Origin: AP-15 sp963703745
Lineage (GTDB): Bacteria; Pseudomonadota; Alphaproteobacteria; ATCC43930; CGMCC-115725
Length of the DNA: 64,000 nucleotides
Direction of reading: 5' to 3'
Assembly: GCA_963703745.1 (NCBI GenBank)
Contig: CAVPFL010000002.1
Location: forward strand, 434,001 to 498,000
Within the stretch, counting starts at the first letter, position 1. Every line of letters starts with the position of its first letter. This document shows, piece after piece, positions 18,088-26,005 of this stretch. The position numbers and the translations under genes were made by a program. The notes under the pieces are model-generated. The model was not told the origin of the DNA. It worked only from the letters and a program-made list of their open reading frames with translations, and made no database searches.

Positions 18088-19041
18088 GTGACGCATTGGA
18101 TCATCCGCACGATGCCAATTCTGTCACTGCGCGTTTTCGCCTTCGACTGGCTCAAAATTGCCCTTGGCGTCGGTGCAATCAGCGGTCTTGTTGCATTGGT
18201 CTGCCTTGGCTGCGTGATATGGGCGAATGGAAATTCAAGAAATCTGGCATTGGCTGCTGGCGCTTTAGTTGGTGCAATCGTCCTTATGGCTATCCAGCTA
18301 GCATTTGAGCTTCGCGCCGTTACCGAGCAAGATTTCTTTTCCGTAGAGTATACAATTGACCGTGCAGTACCGTATATCCGTCAATGGATATATAGTGTTC
18401 ACGGTTCAGGATGGCGTCTAAGTGTAGAGGAAGGAGCAGGAAGAGCTCTCGGGCAAAGTCATCCAGAGCTATTTCTCATCGGTGACAGGGAAAAACTAAC
18501 ACGCGATATGGCTGTATTTTCGACACTGGCATTCTTCTTTTGGGAACAGCGTGATTGGCAACTAAAACGCACAATCTTCAAGGGGAAGACAACCGGCACA
18601 AATATACAAACCATGCTCGGTTCCCGGCCAGACGAATGCACGATGATATCCGGAGAAACGGTGATAGATATGCTACGCACTGTGGGCAATTCGTTCGCTA
18701 GTGCCGGTGAACCCCTTCAGCGTCGAAGCGTGTGTTTTCCGCCAAAATCGACACTTAAAATCTTGCCAGACAGTCTCGTATTAACAAATCCATATTGTGA
18801 AATTTCACTTTCGTTTGAACCATCAGGAGGCGTGCATTTTACAAAACCCGGAACCGGTGGGGATGTGCCCCAGCTTCCCTCCGATGGTGGTGCACAGTTC
18901 GAGAGCAGGCTCACGGGGATTCGAGTAAATATCATATACTCCGCGCTACGAGCGCAGGATGTCAAAATGACGAAATATCAGAATCAGACAAAACAAATGT
19001 TTGAGGGCCTTCGAGATTGGTTCGAATCTGCGGATCAATAA
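18088..19041 (+). CDS. Hypothetical membrane protein with two N-terminal helices
   Basis: A 317-aa protein with hydrophobic helices at about 25-48 and 54-75, then a soluble domain of about 240 residues with no recognised motif. The GTG at 18088 is the first start in frame; an ATG at 18112 is also possible. It begins 46 bases after the transposon remnant and is AT-rich compared with the core genes. The layout (membrane hairpin plus cytoplasmic domain) is common in orphan accessory genes, but nothing supports a specific role. Confidence 0.65.
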   Translation: MTHWIIRTMPILSLRVFAFDWLKIALGVGAISGLVALVCLGCVIWANGNSRNLALAAGALVGAIVLMAIQLAFELRAVTEQDFFSVEYTIDRAVPYIRQWIYSVHGSGWRLSVEEGAGRALGQSHPELFLIGDREKLTRDMAVFSTLAFFFWEQRDWQLKRTIFKGKTTGTNIQTMLGSRPDECTMISGETVIDMLRTVGNSFASAGEPLQRRSVCFPPKSTLKILPDSLVLTNPYCEISLSFEPSGGVHFTKPGTGGDVPQLPSDGGAQFESRLTGIRVNIIYSALRAQDVKMTKYQNQTKQMFEGLRDWFESADQ

Positions 19042-19096
19042 TAACAAATTTCAAATCCTCCCGATCTCGACCAGTGGAATCTCCCATAACGCACCC

Positions 19097-19639
19097 TTAT
19101 GCGGCTTTCATCACTCCGCGCGACCGACGCAGCCGGGAGAAGACGCGCGAGTGCTGGTTTCTTAGTTTGAGCGATGGGGCAAATTTTTCCGTCACAACGT
19201 CGTTCTGTTCACTTAACCACGATATATAATCCTCAAGTTCTCTGGAGGCAGTTGCTTTATCCTCATCCGTTGACAAATTATTCCCAATAACAATGTCCTG
19301 CAAACCGTTTGATCTAAATACATGTGCCTCAATCTCTTTAAGATATTCTACTAGCTGCTCGTCGAGCAAGAATGGCGCGGCACCCATTTGGTTTATGAAG
19401 TCGCGCATGTCTTCGAGAGTAGGCGCTCTCTTAAGTCCAGCAACCACGGTTAAAACCCAGCACACAGCTAGGAACACGGCATATTTTCTATCGTAAGTGT
19501 CGTGTTGGACTTTTATCCTAGCAAGGCGCATTTGTTGAAAAGCGATCCATGCACCAGAACCGCCGATTATCACCGCCAGCACGGGTGCGCCAAGAGCTTG
19601 GGCGTACTGAACCCAGACCGGCAACTGACTTTGCGACAT
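19097..19639 (-). CDS. Hypothetical membrane-anchored protein
   Basis: A 180-aa protein. One helix near residues 14-33 (APVLAVIIGGSGAWIAFQQM) is followed by the basic RLARIKVQHDTYDRKYAVF and a second hydrophobic stretch (about 53-68). The C-terminal ~110 residues are acidic and helical. This arrangement occurs in many uncharacterised bacterial proteins with an N-terminal anchor. It converges on the preceding orphan membrane gene and shares its AT-rich composition, so both may belong to one acquired block. Confidence 0.65.
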   Translation of the reverse strand: MSQSQLPVWVQYAQALGAPVLAVIIGGSGAWIAFQQMRLARIKVQHDTYDRKYAVFLAVCWVLTVVAGLKRAPTLEDMRDFINQMGAAPFLLDEQLVEYLKEIEAHVFRSNGLQDIVIGNNLSTDEDKATASRELEDYISWLSEQNDVVTEKFAPSLKLRNQHSRVFSRLRRSRGVMKAA

Positions 19640-19711
19640 CCAGACCTTCGCAACGTTGTGAAACGCTCCCGCGCGGCGCTTTTTTACCCGAATGGCGTGA
19701 ATTTTCTCTAA

Positions 19712-19748
19712 GCGCCATTATGCGGTGAGAAGGTTATCATAATGGCGC
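19712..19748. promoter_or_regulatory. Inverted repeat upstream of the truncated reductase copy
   Basis: GCGCCATTAT (19712-19721) and ATAATGGCGC (19739-19748) are perfect arms 17 bases apart, ending 24 bases before the ATG. The same dyad with one mismatch precedes the intact reductase at 22875-22911. An operator or RNA hairpin is likely; the regulator is unknown. Confidence 0.5.
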
Positions 19749-19772
19749 CTCCTGCTCCTGAAGAGGCCTGTT

Positions 19773-20387
19773 ATGCCTGACTTCGACGCGATCATCATCG
19801 GCACCGCATTCCGCCTAGCCGGCGCCCGGATGAAGGTGGCGGTCATCGAGCGCCATCTGGTCGGTGGCACTTGCGTCAATACCGGCTGCACCCCGACCAA
19901 GGCCTTGGTAGCGAGCGCCTATGCCGCCCGGATCGCGCGGCGCGCCGCGGAGTATGGTGTGGTGATCGGGGGTGATATCGGCATCGACATGCGGCGGGTC
20001 AAAGCGCGCCAGGATGCAATTGTGGCGGCGTCACGAAACGGGCTGACCTCGGCCCTCGTAAGTGCGGCGCTCAAGGCCGACAGCGTTCCGGAACGCGCGC
20101 TGCTGCGTGCCGAGGAAGTCGATTTGTTCGCGCTTTCGGCCGCGGTGGATGGCGAGATTGCCGGGGTTCTGAACCGTCCCAGGTTTGCGCGCGCAATCCC
20201 GCTTGCACGCCATGAGCGGGTCCTGGAAAGGACCGCCTCAATACTTCGCAAGGCAAAGCAAGTTATCCACCGGCCTTCGGCGCTCAATTGGATTGCACAG
20301 CCCGTGGATAACTTGCAGATTACAGAGGTTCGCTCGCTTCTGCATTGTAGTTGCACACCTTTGCTAGCGGCTTTTGCTGCACCTTGA
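19773..20387 (+). pseudogene. Chimera: reductase N-terminus joined to a PIN-toxin fragment
   Basis: Residues 1-95 duplicate the start of the flavin disulfide reductase at 22936, including CVNTGC. An 8-residue in-frame deletion removes the second half of the FAD-binding GTGQAGPS loop, leaving IIIGTAFRLAG. At base ~20058 the similarity stops. Residues 96-152 (VSAALKADSVPERALLRAEE to NRPRFARAIP) match the body of a PIN-family toxin lacking its first strand and catalytic Asp. The last ~50 residues are unrecognised. A product would lack FAD binding and the complete PIN site, so I treat it as a recombination scar. The ribosome-binding site is weaker than in the intact copy. Confidence 0.8.
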
Positions 20388-20417
20388 CTCTTCAACCGCC
20401 GATGCTAGGTTTGATGC

Positions 20418-20666
20418 ATGGAAATTCGCCTCCCTCCCGACCAGGAAGCCCGTCTTGCCGCGCTCGCCGCGAGCACTGGCCGCAGCACCGGCGAAATGGT
20501 GGAGGAGGCTATTGCGCAGTGGGAAGCTCGGCAGGCCGAGCGCCAGGCCCCGAGGCCCAGGCACACCCCGGCGCAGGCCGTTGCCCGCATCCGCGAATTG
20601 CGCAAGGGCGTTATCCTGCCCCCTGACGAGACGATTAAAGACCTCATCAACCACGGCCGGGCGTGA
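20418..20666 (+). CDS. Ribbon-helix-helix-type antitoxin (VapB-like)
   Basis: An 82-aa acidic and basic mixed protein. The N-terminal MEIRLPPDQEARLAALAAST segment is a typical ribbon-helix-helix DNA-binding start, and the C-terminus should wrap the toxin. Its stop overlaps the GTG of the PIN gene by four bases (GTGA), typical of a translationally coupled toxin-antitoxin operon. Antitoxins of this type neutralise the PIN RNase and repress their own promoter. It lies just after the chimeric PIN scar, in a region rich in toxin fragments. Confidence 0.82.
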   Translation: MEIRLPPDQEARLAALAASTGRSTGEMVEEAIAQWEARQAERQAPRPRHTPAQAVARIRELRKGVILPPDETIKDLINHGRA

Positions 20667-21073
20667 CGTTCGTTCTGGACAACTCCGTCGCCATGCGATG
20701 GTGTTTCGAGAGCGCGACCCATCCCTACGCTGAAGCTATTCTTGACCGGCTGCAAACCGGCGACGACGCTGTGGTGCCGGTGCTGTGGTTTTATGAGGCG
20801 AGCGCCGTGCTTGCCCGCGAGCAGAATAGGGGGACGCTCGCCGCGCCCAAGGTCGAGGAGTTCATTGCCGAACTGAAGGCGCTTCCCATCGCTGCCGACC
20901 CGGAGAGCGCGGCGCGGGTGTTCCGCGACGTTCACCGGCTGGCCCTTGCTCACCGGCTCACTTCCTACGACGCGGCCTACCTTGAACTGGCATTGCGGCG
21001 GAGCCTGCCGCTTGCCACCCTCGATGACGACCTAATGCGTGCAGGCAAGGCGACGGGCGTTCCGTTGCTCTGA
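20663..21073 (+). CDS. vapC: PIN-domain ribonuclease toxin (VapC-like)
   Basis: A 136-aa PIN protein. Catalytic acidic residues are visible: Asp in FVLDNSVAMRW near the start, Glu in YEASAVL, Asp in TSYDAAYLELA and the Asp cluster in ATLDDDLMRAG. These residues bind the metal ions used to cut RNA. The length is normal and no key residue is missing, so it is probably active. GTG start, overlapping the antitoxin by four bases. The mobile element's left end lies 15 bases after its stop. Confidence 0.88.
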   Translation: MTFVLDNSVAMRWCFESATHPYAEAILDRLQTGDDAVVPVLWFYEASAVLAREQNRGTLAAPKVEEFIAELKALPIAADPESAARVFRDVHRLALAHRLTSYDAAYLELALRRSLPLATLDDDLMRAGKATGVPLL

Positions 21074-21087
21074 ACCCTCCCCCGGGG

Positions 21088-21894
21088 ATTACGGTGACAG
21101 TTTACAAGATTGCCGCGGCGCTATGAACATCTCGTACATCGGCTTAAGGAAGCACAGGCATGGCGCGGATCGTGCGCGTTGTTGTGCCGGGCTTTCCCCA
21201 CCATGTCACCCAGCGCGGCAATCGGCGCGAGCCGGTGTTTTTCGAGGCCGACGACTATCGCCTTTATCTCCGCCTGGTCGCCGCGGCAGCGCGGCGCGCC
21301 GGCACAGCAGTCTGGGCCTATTGCCTGATGCCCAACCACGTCCACCTGCCAATATGCCCACCCGGTCGTGACGCCGGCGGACGCGGACGGGTTACGGGCG
21401 ACCTTTGCCGAAGCGCACCGGCGCTACACCGGGGCCATCAACGCTCGGTTCCGGTGGACGGGCCATCTGTTCCAGGGTCGCTTTGGCGCGGTGGTGATGG
21501 ACGAGGCGCATTTGTTGGCGGCGGCCCGTTACATCGCGCTCAATCCGGTAGTCGCGGGGTTGGTGAGCCGTGCCGAAGACTGGCCATGGTCGAGCACTCG
21601 GGCGCAGCTCGCGGGTGAAAATGACGAGCTTGCAACGGTGGGTGCCGTTGCGCGCACGATCTCTGATTTTGCGGCGCTTCTCGCCATGCCGACCGACGAG
21701 GCGATGACGGCCCGGATCGAGCGGGCCCCCACGATCGGCCGCCCGCTGGGGTGGCCGGAATGAATCGCGATGCTCGAGCGCCGGCTCGGCCGCCCTTTGG
21801 CGCCCCGCAAGCCCGGCCCAAAGCCGCGAGTGGAGCGAGACACCGCACAGCAAGGGCAGTGCTGTGAAACATGGGGTAAACTGTTCAGCGTAAT
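21088..21894 (+). mobile_element. RAYT/IS200-like element with inverted ends
   Basis: The left end ATTACGGTGACAGTTTAC (21088-21105) and the right end GTAAACTGTTCAGCGTAAT (21876-21894) are imperfect inverted repeats bracketing a Y1/RAYT-type transposase gene. The remnant at 18024-18042 carries the perfect version of the right end. The enclosed transposase is broken, so the element should be immobile on its own. Confidence 0.7.
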
Positions 21895-21925
21895 CCTAGG
21901 GAAGACAATGGATTACGAGGGGTAG
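21160..21925 (+). pseudogene. REP-associated tyrosine transposase (RAYT), broken
   Basis: The N-terminal part (MARIVRVVVPGFPHHVTQRG) includes the HUH motif as MPNHVHL. A frame change at about 21345-21365 shifts to the second frame, which gives DGLRATFAEAHRRYTGAINA, RYIALNPVVAGLV and EDWPWSSTRAQLAGE. A TGA at 21761-21763 then interrupts the same frame before the conserved tail (IAMLERRLGRPLAPRKPGPK). RAYT proteins are single-strand Y1 transposases that mobilise REP palindromes. With one frameshift and one nonsense codon this copy is probably inactive. Confidence 0.82.
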
Positions 21926-21968
21926 AGATCATGTCAGGAAATTCAGCCCTATTTGGTCACGCCAGCAC

Positions 21969-22751
21969 CTATTCTCCTTCTTCGTCGGCAGATGTGTTTT
22001 CTGCAATGAAGCGCTCGATGCAATCGCGGAATTGCGTCCATGATCTGAACCTCTTTGCCAATTCCGTGAAGTGATCGAGATCGAGACCGAGTTCCACGGC
22101 TCTCTCTAGCATTGGCACCACATCGGCATCACGCATATAGGTGAGCCGGTTCCTCAGAATACCGCGGATATAGAAAAGCTGCGGAAGGTAGGGCTTCCGC
22201 GCTGATACTCTCGTGATCTTTATAATACCGGGAATCTTACTAAACGCTTTCTCCCAGCACTCTTCATCGTCCTCCATGAAGTAAATTTCGAATGCTCGGT
22301 CAATGGCTGAAAGCAGCTCGTCGAAGTCGTACTGCTTTGCCCATCTAGCGATCGTCTCCTTACCACGCTCGTTAGGAGAAAATTTGGCTGACTTGCTACC
22401 GATAACCTCGATAAGCTTCTCCATCTTCAGCTTTTCAATCAGAAGCAACTCGTTGCGCCATTCCAGCATCATTTCAATTTGAAGCCGCCGCTCGTTCAAC
22501 TCCTCGACCTGCGCGCGCTGGCGTGATAATACCGAGTTATCGTCAAGTTCGCGGTCGCTCTTGCCGGAGTTACAGTCCTGACAAGAAGTAATTAGGTTCA
22601 TCGGATCATTGTCACCACCTTTGGCAACTGGTCGCACATGGTCAATGACCAATAAGACATCCGGGGATTTCGCGCCGCAATACTGGCAGATGAAGCTATC
22701 GCGCTTGAAAACCTCAAAACGGACACTCTTTGGGATGGGTTTGCGTTCCAT
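21969..22751 (-). CDS. HNH endonuclease-domain protein
   Basis: A 260-aa protein. The N-terminal HNH domain (about 10-65) has a Cys pair CQYCGAK, the His-bearing VIDHVRPVAKGGDNDPMNLI and a second Cys pair CQDCNSGK, which together bind zinc and the catalytic metal. A charged coiled segment (about 75-115) follows, then a helical domain with no known motif. HNH proteins of this type include nicking and restriction nucleases and mobile-element or defence enzymes. No methylase or partner is adjacent. It is AT-rich and sits between two transposon- or duplication-derived segments, which suggests recent arrival. Confidence 0.82.
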   Translation of the reverse strand: MERKPIPKSVRFEVFKRDSFICQYCGAKSPDVLLVIDHVRPVAKGGDNDPMNLITSCQDCNSGKSDRELDDNSVLSRQRAQVEELNERRLQIEMMLEWRNELLLIEKLKMEKLIEVIGSKSAKFSPNERGKETIARWAKQYDFDELLSAIDRAFEIYFMEDDEECWEKAFSKIPGIIKITRVSARKPYLPQLFYIRGILRNRLTYMRDADVVPMLERAVELGLDLDHFTELAKRFRSWTQFRDCIERFIAENTSADEEGE

Positions 22752-22874
22752 GTTCCTCGCCAGCGCCGCGGCAAGCTGCTGTTGCGGCTCTTAGAAGACA
22801 GTCTCCCCCTCCAGCGCCTTCGCGCTGGCAGAAAGCATATTATGTTTCCGGCGTGCGCGCCCGGTTTTCCAGAA

Positions 22875-22911
22875 GCGCCATTATGCGGTGAGAAGGTTAT
22901 TATAATGCCGC
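22875..22911. promoter_or_regulatory. Inverted repeat with TATAAT before the reductase
   Basis: GCGCCATTAT (22875-22884) and ATAATGCCGC (22902-22911) repeat the dyad seen at 19712, with one mismatch. A TATAAT hexamer at 22901-22906 overlaps the right arm, placing a possible -10 box inside the dyad about 30 bases before the ATG. A repressor or activator could act here; no clear -35 box is visible. Confidence 0.45.
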
Positions 22912-22935
22912 CTCCTGCTGCTGGAGGGGCTCGTC

Positions 22936-24312
22936 ATGCCCGACTTCGACGCGATCATCATCGGCACCGGCCAGGCCGGACCATCTTTGGCGTTCCGCCT
23001 GGCCGGCGCCGGGATGAAGGTGGCTGTCGTCGAGCGCCATCTCGTCGGCGGCACTTGCGTCAATACCGGCTGCACCCCGACCAAGGCCTTGGTCGCGAGC
23101 GCCTATGCCGCCCGGATCGCGCGGCGCGCCGCCGAGTATGGTGTGGTGATCGGAGGTGATATCGGCATCGACATGCGGCGGGTTAAGGCGCGCAAAGATG
23201 CGATTGTGGCGGCGTCACGAAACGGACTTACTTCCGCCCTCGAAAACGCCGCAAACATCACACTCTATCGCGGCCACGCCCGGTTCGCGTCGCCGCAAAC
23301 CGTGGAAATTGCCGGCGAGCGGCTGCGCGCTGGACGGATCTTTATCAATGTCGGCGGCCGGGCGCTGGTGCCGCGAATGCCCGGCATAAGCGAGGTGCCC
23401 TACCTGACGAATTCGTCGATGGTGGACGTCGATTTTCTGCCGCGCCATCTGATCATTGTCGGCGGCAGCTATATCGGCCTCGAATTCGGCCAGATGTACC
23501 GCCGCTTTGGCAGCCAGGTAACGATCATCGAAATGGCGCCGCGGCTCGTTCGCCATGAGGACGAGGACGTGTCGGCGGCGATCAAGGACATCGTCGAGCG
23601 TGAGGGCGTCGCGGTCAGGCTGAATGCCGAATGCATCAGCCTCGCCAAGCACGGCGACGAGATCGTCGCCAAGGTCGATTGCACCGCCGGCGCCCCCGAA
23701 GTCACCGGCTCGCATCTGTTGCTGGCCGTCGGCCGTCGGCCGAATACCGACGATCTCGATCTCGACAAAGCCGGAGTGCGCTGCGACGAGCGTGGTTACA
23801 TCGTCGTCGACGACCGCTTGCAAACCACTGCGCCGGGCATCTGGGCTCTCGGGGACTGCAATGGCAGGGGCGCCTTCACCCACACCGCGTACAACGATTT
23901 CGAGATCGTCGCCGCGAATTTGCTCGACCACGATCCGCGCCGGGTCAGCGAGCGCATCACCGCCTATGCCCTTTACACCGACCCGCCATTGGGCCGCGTC
24001 GGCATGAGTTTGGCCGAGGCACGCAACAGTGGGCGGCGGGTGCTGGCCGGCGAACGGCCGATGACGCGCGTTGCCCGCGCCGTCGAAAAGGGCGAGACGC
24101 AAGGCTTTATGCGCATTCTCGTCGATGGCGACAGCAAAGAGATCCTCGGCGCCTCATTGCTCGGTACAGGATGCGACGAAGCTGTCCACGCGATCCTCGA
24201 TCTGATGTATGCCAAAGCCCCTTACACGGTCATGCAGCGCGCGATGCACATTCATCCGACAGTCAGCGAGCTGCTGCCGACTATCTTAGGCGATCTCAAA
24301 TCGGTAGGTTGA
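22936..24312 (+). CDS. Mercuric-reductase-like flavin disulfide oxidoreductase
   Basis: A 458-aa class I pyridine nucleotide-disulfide oxidoreductase. It has the FAD loop IIIGTGQAGPSLAFRLAG (residues 7-24), the redox-active pair CVNTGC, the NAD(P)-binding GGSYIGLEFGQMYRRFG, the second FAD motif GIWALGDCNGRGAFTHTAYN and a dimer domain ending AMHIHPTVSELLP. The lack of an N-terminal HMA domain and of the C-terminal Cys pair of MerA makes true mercury reduction unlikely; it is closer to generic dihydrolipoamide-dehydrogenase-like enzymes. GGAGGGG precedes the ATG. A deleted, chimeric duplicate of its first ~100 codons and leader lies 3.2 kb upstream. Confidence 0.9.
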   Translation: MPDFDAIIIGTGQAGPSLAFRLAGAGMKVAVVERHLVGGTCVNTGCTPTKALVASAYAARIARRAAEYGVVIGGDIGIDMRRVKARKDAIVAASRNGLTSALENAANITLYRGHARFASPQTVEIAGERLRAGRIFINVGGRALVPRMPGISEVPYLTNSSMVDVDFLPRHLIIVGGSYIGLEFGQMYRRFGSQVTIIEMAPRLVRHEDEDVSAAIKDIVEREGVAVRLNAECISLAKHGDEIVAKVDCTAGAPEVTGSHLLLAVGRRPNTDDLDLDKAGVRCDERGYIVVDDRLQTTAPGIWALGDCNGRGAFTHTAYNDFEIVAANLLDHDPRRVSERITAYALYTDPPLGRVGMSLAEARNSGRRVLAGERPMTRVARAVEKGETQGFMRILVDGDSKEILGASLLGTGCDEAVHAILDLMYAKAPYTVMQRAMHIHPTVSELLPTILGDLKSVG

Positions 24313-24317
24313 GCTGG

Positions 24318-24590
24318 ATGGAACCCAAATTACAGGAAAATCCGGTGATCACCGGTATCGCGCAGCGCGTTGGCAAAAGCCCCGCCCAAGTCGTGCTCAC
24401 CTGGGCCATCCGACGTGGCACAGCCCTCCTGACGACCTCGACCACGCCCCGCTACATCCAGGAGAACTTCGCAGTCTCCCCTCTGCCGGAAGACGCGATG
24501 CTCGAGATCCGGGATGGCATCACGACGAGGGTCCAGTTCAATAAGGTGGTAGAGACCGGGGTGCCCGGGTTTATTCCGCAAAGCCGATGA
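24318..24590 (+). pseudogene. Aldo/keto reductase C-terminal fragment
   Basis: A 90-aa frame that matches only the last third of aldo/keto reductases: AQRVGKSPAQVVLTWAIRRG, then TTSTTPRYIQENFAVSPLPE. The TIM-barrel core and the catalytic Tyr, Lys, His and Asp are absent. It begins 5 bases after the reductase stop. The ATG at 24318 lacks a proper ribosome-binding site. It looks like the end of a gene left after a deletion or duplication event. Confidence 0.75.
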
Positions 24591-24758
24591 AGGTGAGACA
24601 TCAACCGTCGCAGCCTGTTGGTGCGAGAAACACGCCATGCTCGAACGTGGATAACATGAGGGCAGGCCAGAGCGTCAGTGGCGAGCCGCCTGCGCCTAGG
24701 CAAATCCGGAGGGCTCTGATGGCTGCATGTGAGGCAATCGTCAAGAGGGAAGATCGAG

Positions 24759-25139
24759 ATGGAAGACCACGACATCAGAGCGGCCCTGGATCGCCACTGG
24801 GCCGCCTCCGACGCCAACGACTTCGAGGTTGAGCACCAGATTTACCGAGAGGATGCGGTGCTCGAGTACCCGCAATCGGGCGAGCGCATCCGCGGCCGGC
24901 ACAACATTCAGGCGTCTCGCGCCGCGCAGCCGAACCGGAAACGCTTCACAGTGCGGCGGATAGTTGGCGCGGGCGACCTCTGGGTCACTGAATTTGTCCT
25001 AACCTACGACGGGCGGCCGTCCTACACGGTCAGCATCATGGAGTTCAGAGACGGGAAGGTGGCCCGCGAGACCCAGTACTTCGGCGATCCGTTCGAGCCG
25101 GGGCCTTCGCGCGCTCAATGGGTCGAGCGGATGCGCTGA
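24759..25139 (+). CDS. NTF2-like (SnoaL-type) protein, copy 2
   Basis: A 126-aa protein, very similar to the gene at 12117-12497 over its whole length. Differences include EVEHQ for EAEHQ, RAAQPNRKR for RFAQPSRKR and a C-terminal AQWVERMR. The shared leader GAGGGAAGATCGAG provides the ribosome-binding site. The glycosylase gene overlaps its last 22 bases, so here the NTF2-like gene leads an operon with a DNA repair enzyme, while copy 1 is followed by transketolase. Confidence 0.82.
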   Translation: MEDHDIRAALDRHWAASDANDFEVEHQIYREDAVLEYPQSGERIRGRHNIQASRAAQPNRKRFTVRRIVGAGDLWVTEFVLTYDGRPSYTVSIMEFRDGKVARETQYFGDPFEPGPSRAQWVERMR

Positions 25140-25753
25140 AACCTAGCCGGCATAAGGATGACCATCCATCGCTCTCTCGCGCGGAGCTGCCGGTCGATAC
25201 GGTCTCGCTCGCTCGTTATCTCATCGGCAAGATAGTGGTGCGAGAAATGACCGAAGGTGTGGCCAGCGGCCGCATCGTCGAGACCGAAGCATATGTCGTC
25301 GACGACGCCGCGGGGCACGCCTACCGCGGGATGACGCCGCGCAATCGGTCGCTCTTTCTCGAGCGCGGGCATGCCTACGTGTACCTCGTCTATGGCAGCG
25401 CATACATGCTGAACGTCTCGAGCGAGATAGCGGGAGTTGGGGCCGGGGTCCTCATCAGGGCGCTCGAGCCGCGCGACGGCATCCCAATCATGCAGCGAAA
25501 TCGTCAAATCGGACGGCTGCGCGACTTGGCGCGAGGACCAGGAAGGCTCACCGCGGCGTTGCGGATTGATTCTGGGTTCGATGGGCTCGATCTCTGCCGA
25601 GAAGGCCCTCTACGGCTCGGACGCTGTGATCACGAACCGGGCGAAATCGGGCAGAGCATCAGGATCGGCATCGCGCGCGATGCAAACCGCCTCCTGCGAT
25701 TTTATCTTCGGGGCAGTCCGTTCGTCAGCGGTCCAAGATCGCTTAGGGAATAA
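25118..25753 (+). CDS. mpg: DNA-3-methyladenine glycosylase (AAG/Mpg family)
   Basis: A 211-aa base-excision repair enzyme that removes alkylated purines. Family landmarks are LARYLIGKIVV, the catalytic-Glu segment RIVETEAYVVDDAAGHAYRG, NRSLFLERGHAYVYLVYGSA, MLNVSSE, LIRALEPRDG, LARGPGRLTAALRI and the closing NRLLRFYLRGSPFVSG. The length is normal. The only reasonable start is the ATG at 25118, inside the end of the NTF2-like gene, so translation is probably coupled. Confidence 0.93.
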   Translation: MGRADALKPSRHKDDHPSLSRAELPVDTVSLARYLIGKIVVREMTEGVASGRIVETEAYVVDDAAGHAYRGMTPRNRSLFLERGHAYVYLVYGSAYMLNVSSEIAGVGAGVLIRALEPRDGIPIMQRNRQIGRLRDLARGPGRLTAALRIDSGFDGLDLCREGPLRLGRCDHEPGEIGQSIRIGIARDANRLLRFYLRGSPFVSGPRSLRE

Positions 25754-26005
25754 GCGGCTCGCATCACGGTCGCTCCGGCGGCCTGGGTCGCATCCGGCGC
25801 TGGAGGAGGTCGGCGCTAACGAGAACGTCTCGCTGAGACTATTGACGGAGCAGGTGGCAAGGGCGATCTCGTGACAGGTTGCCCTGATATTCGTTGACTT
25901 ATCAACAATATGATAGTAATAGCATCTTCTAGTCTCGCTTGTTCGGGGGAGGGCTTCTGGGGCGCGAAAAGCGTTTTCCCGCTGTCGGCAGGGGATTGGC
26001 GACGA

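Noticed and set aside
22936..24312. Functional mercuric reductase (mer operon)
   Set aside because: No HMA domain, no C-terminal Cys pair, and no merR/merT/merP nearby.
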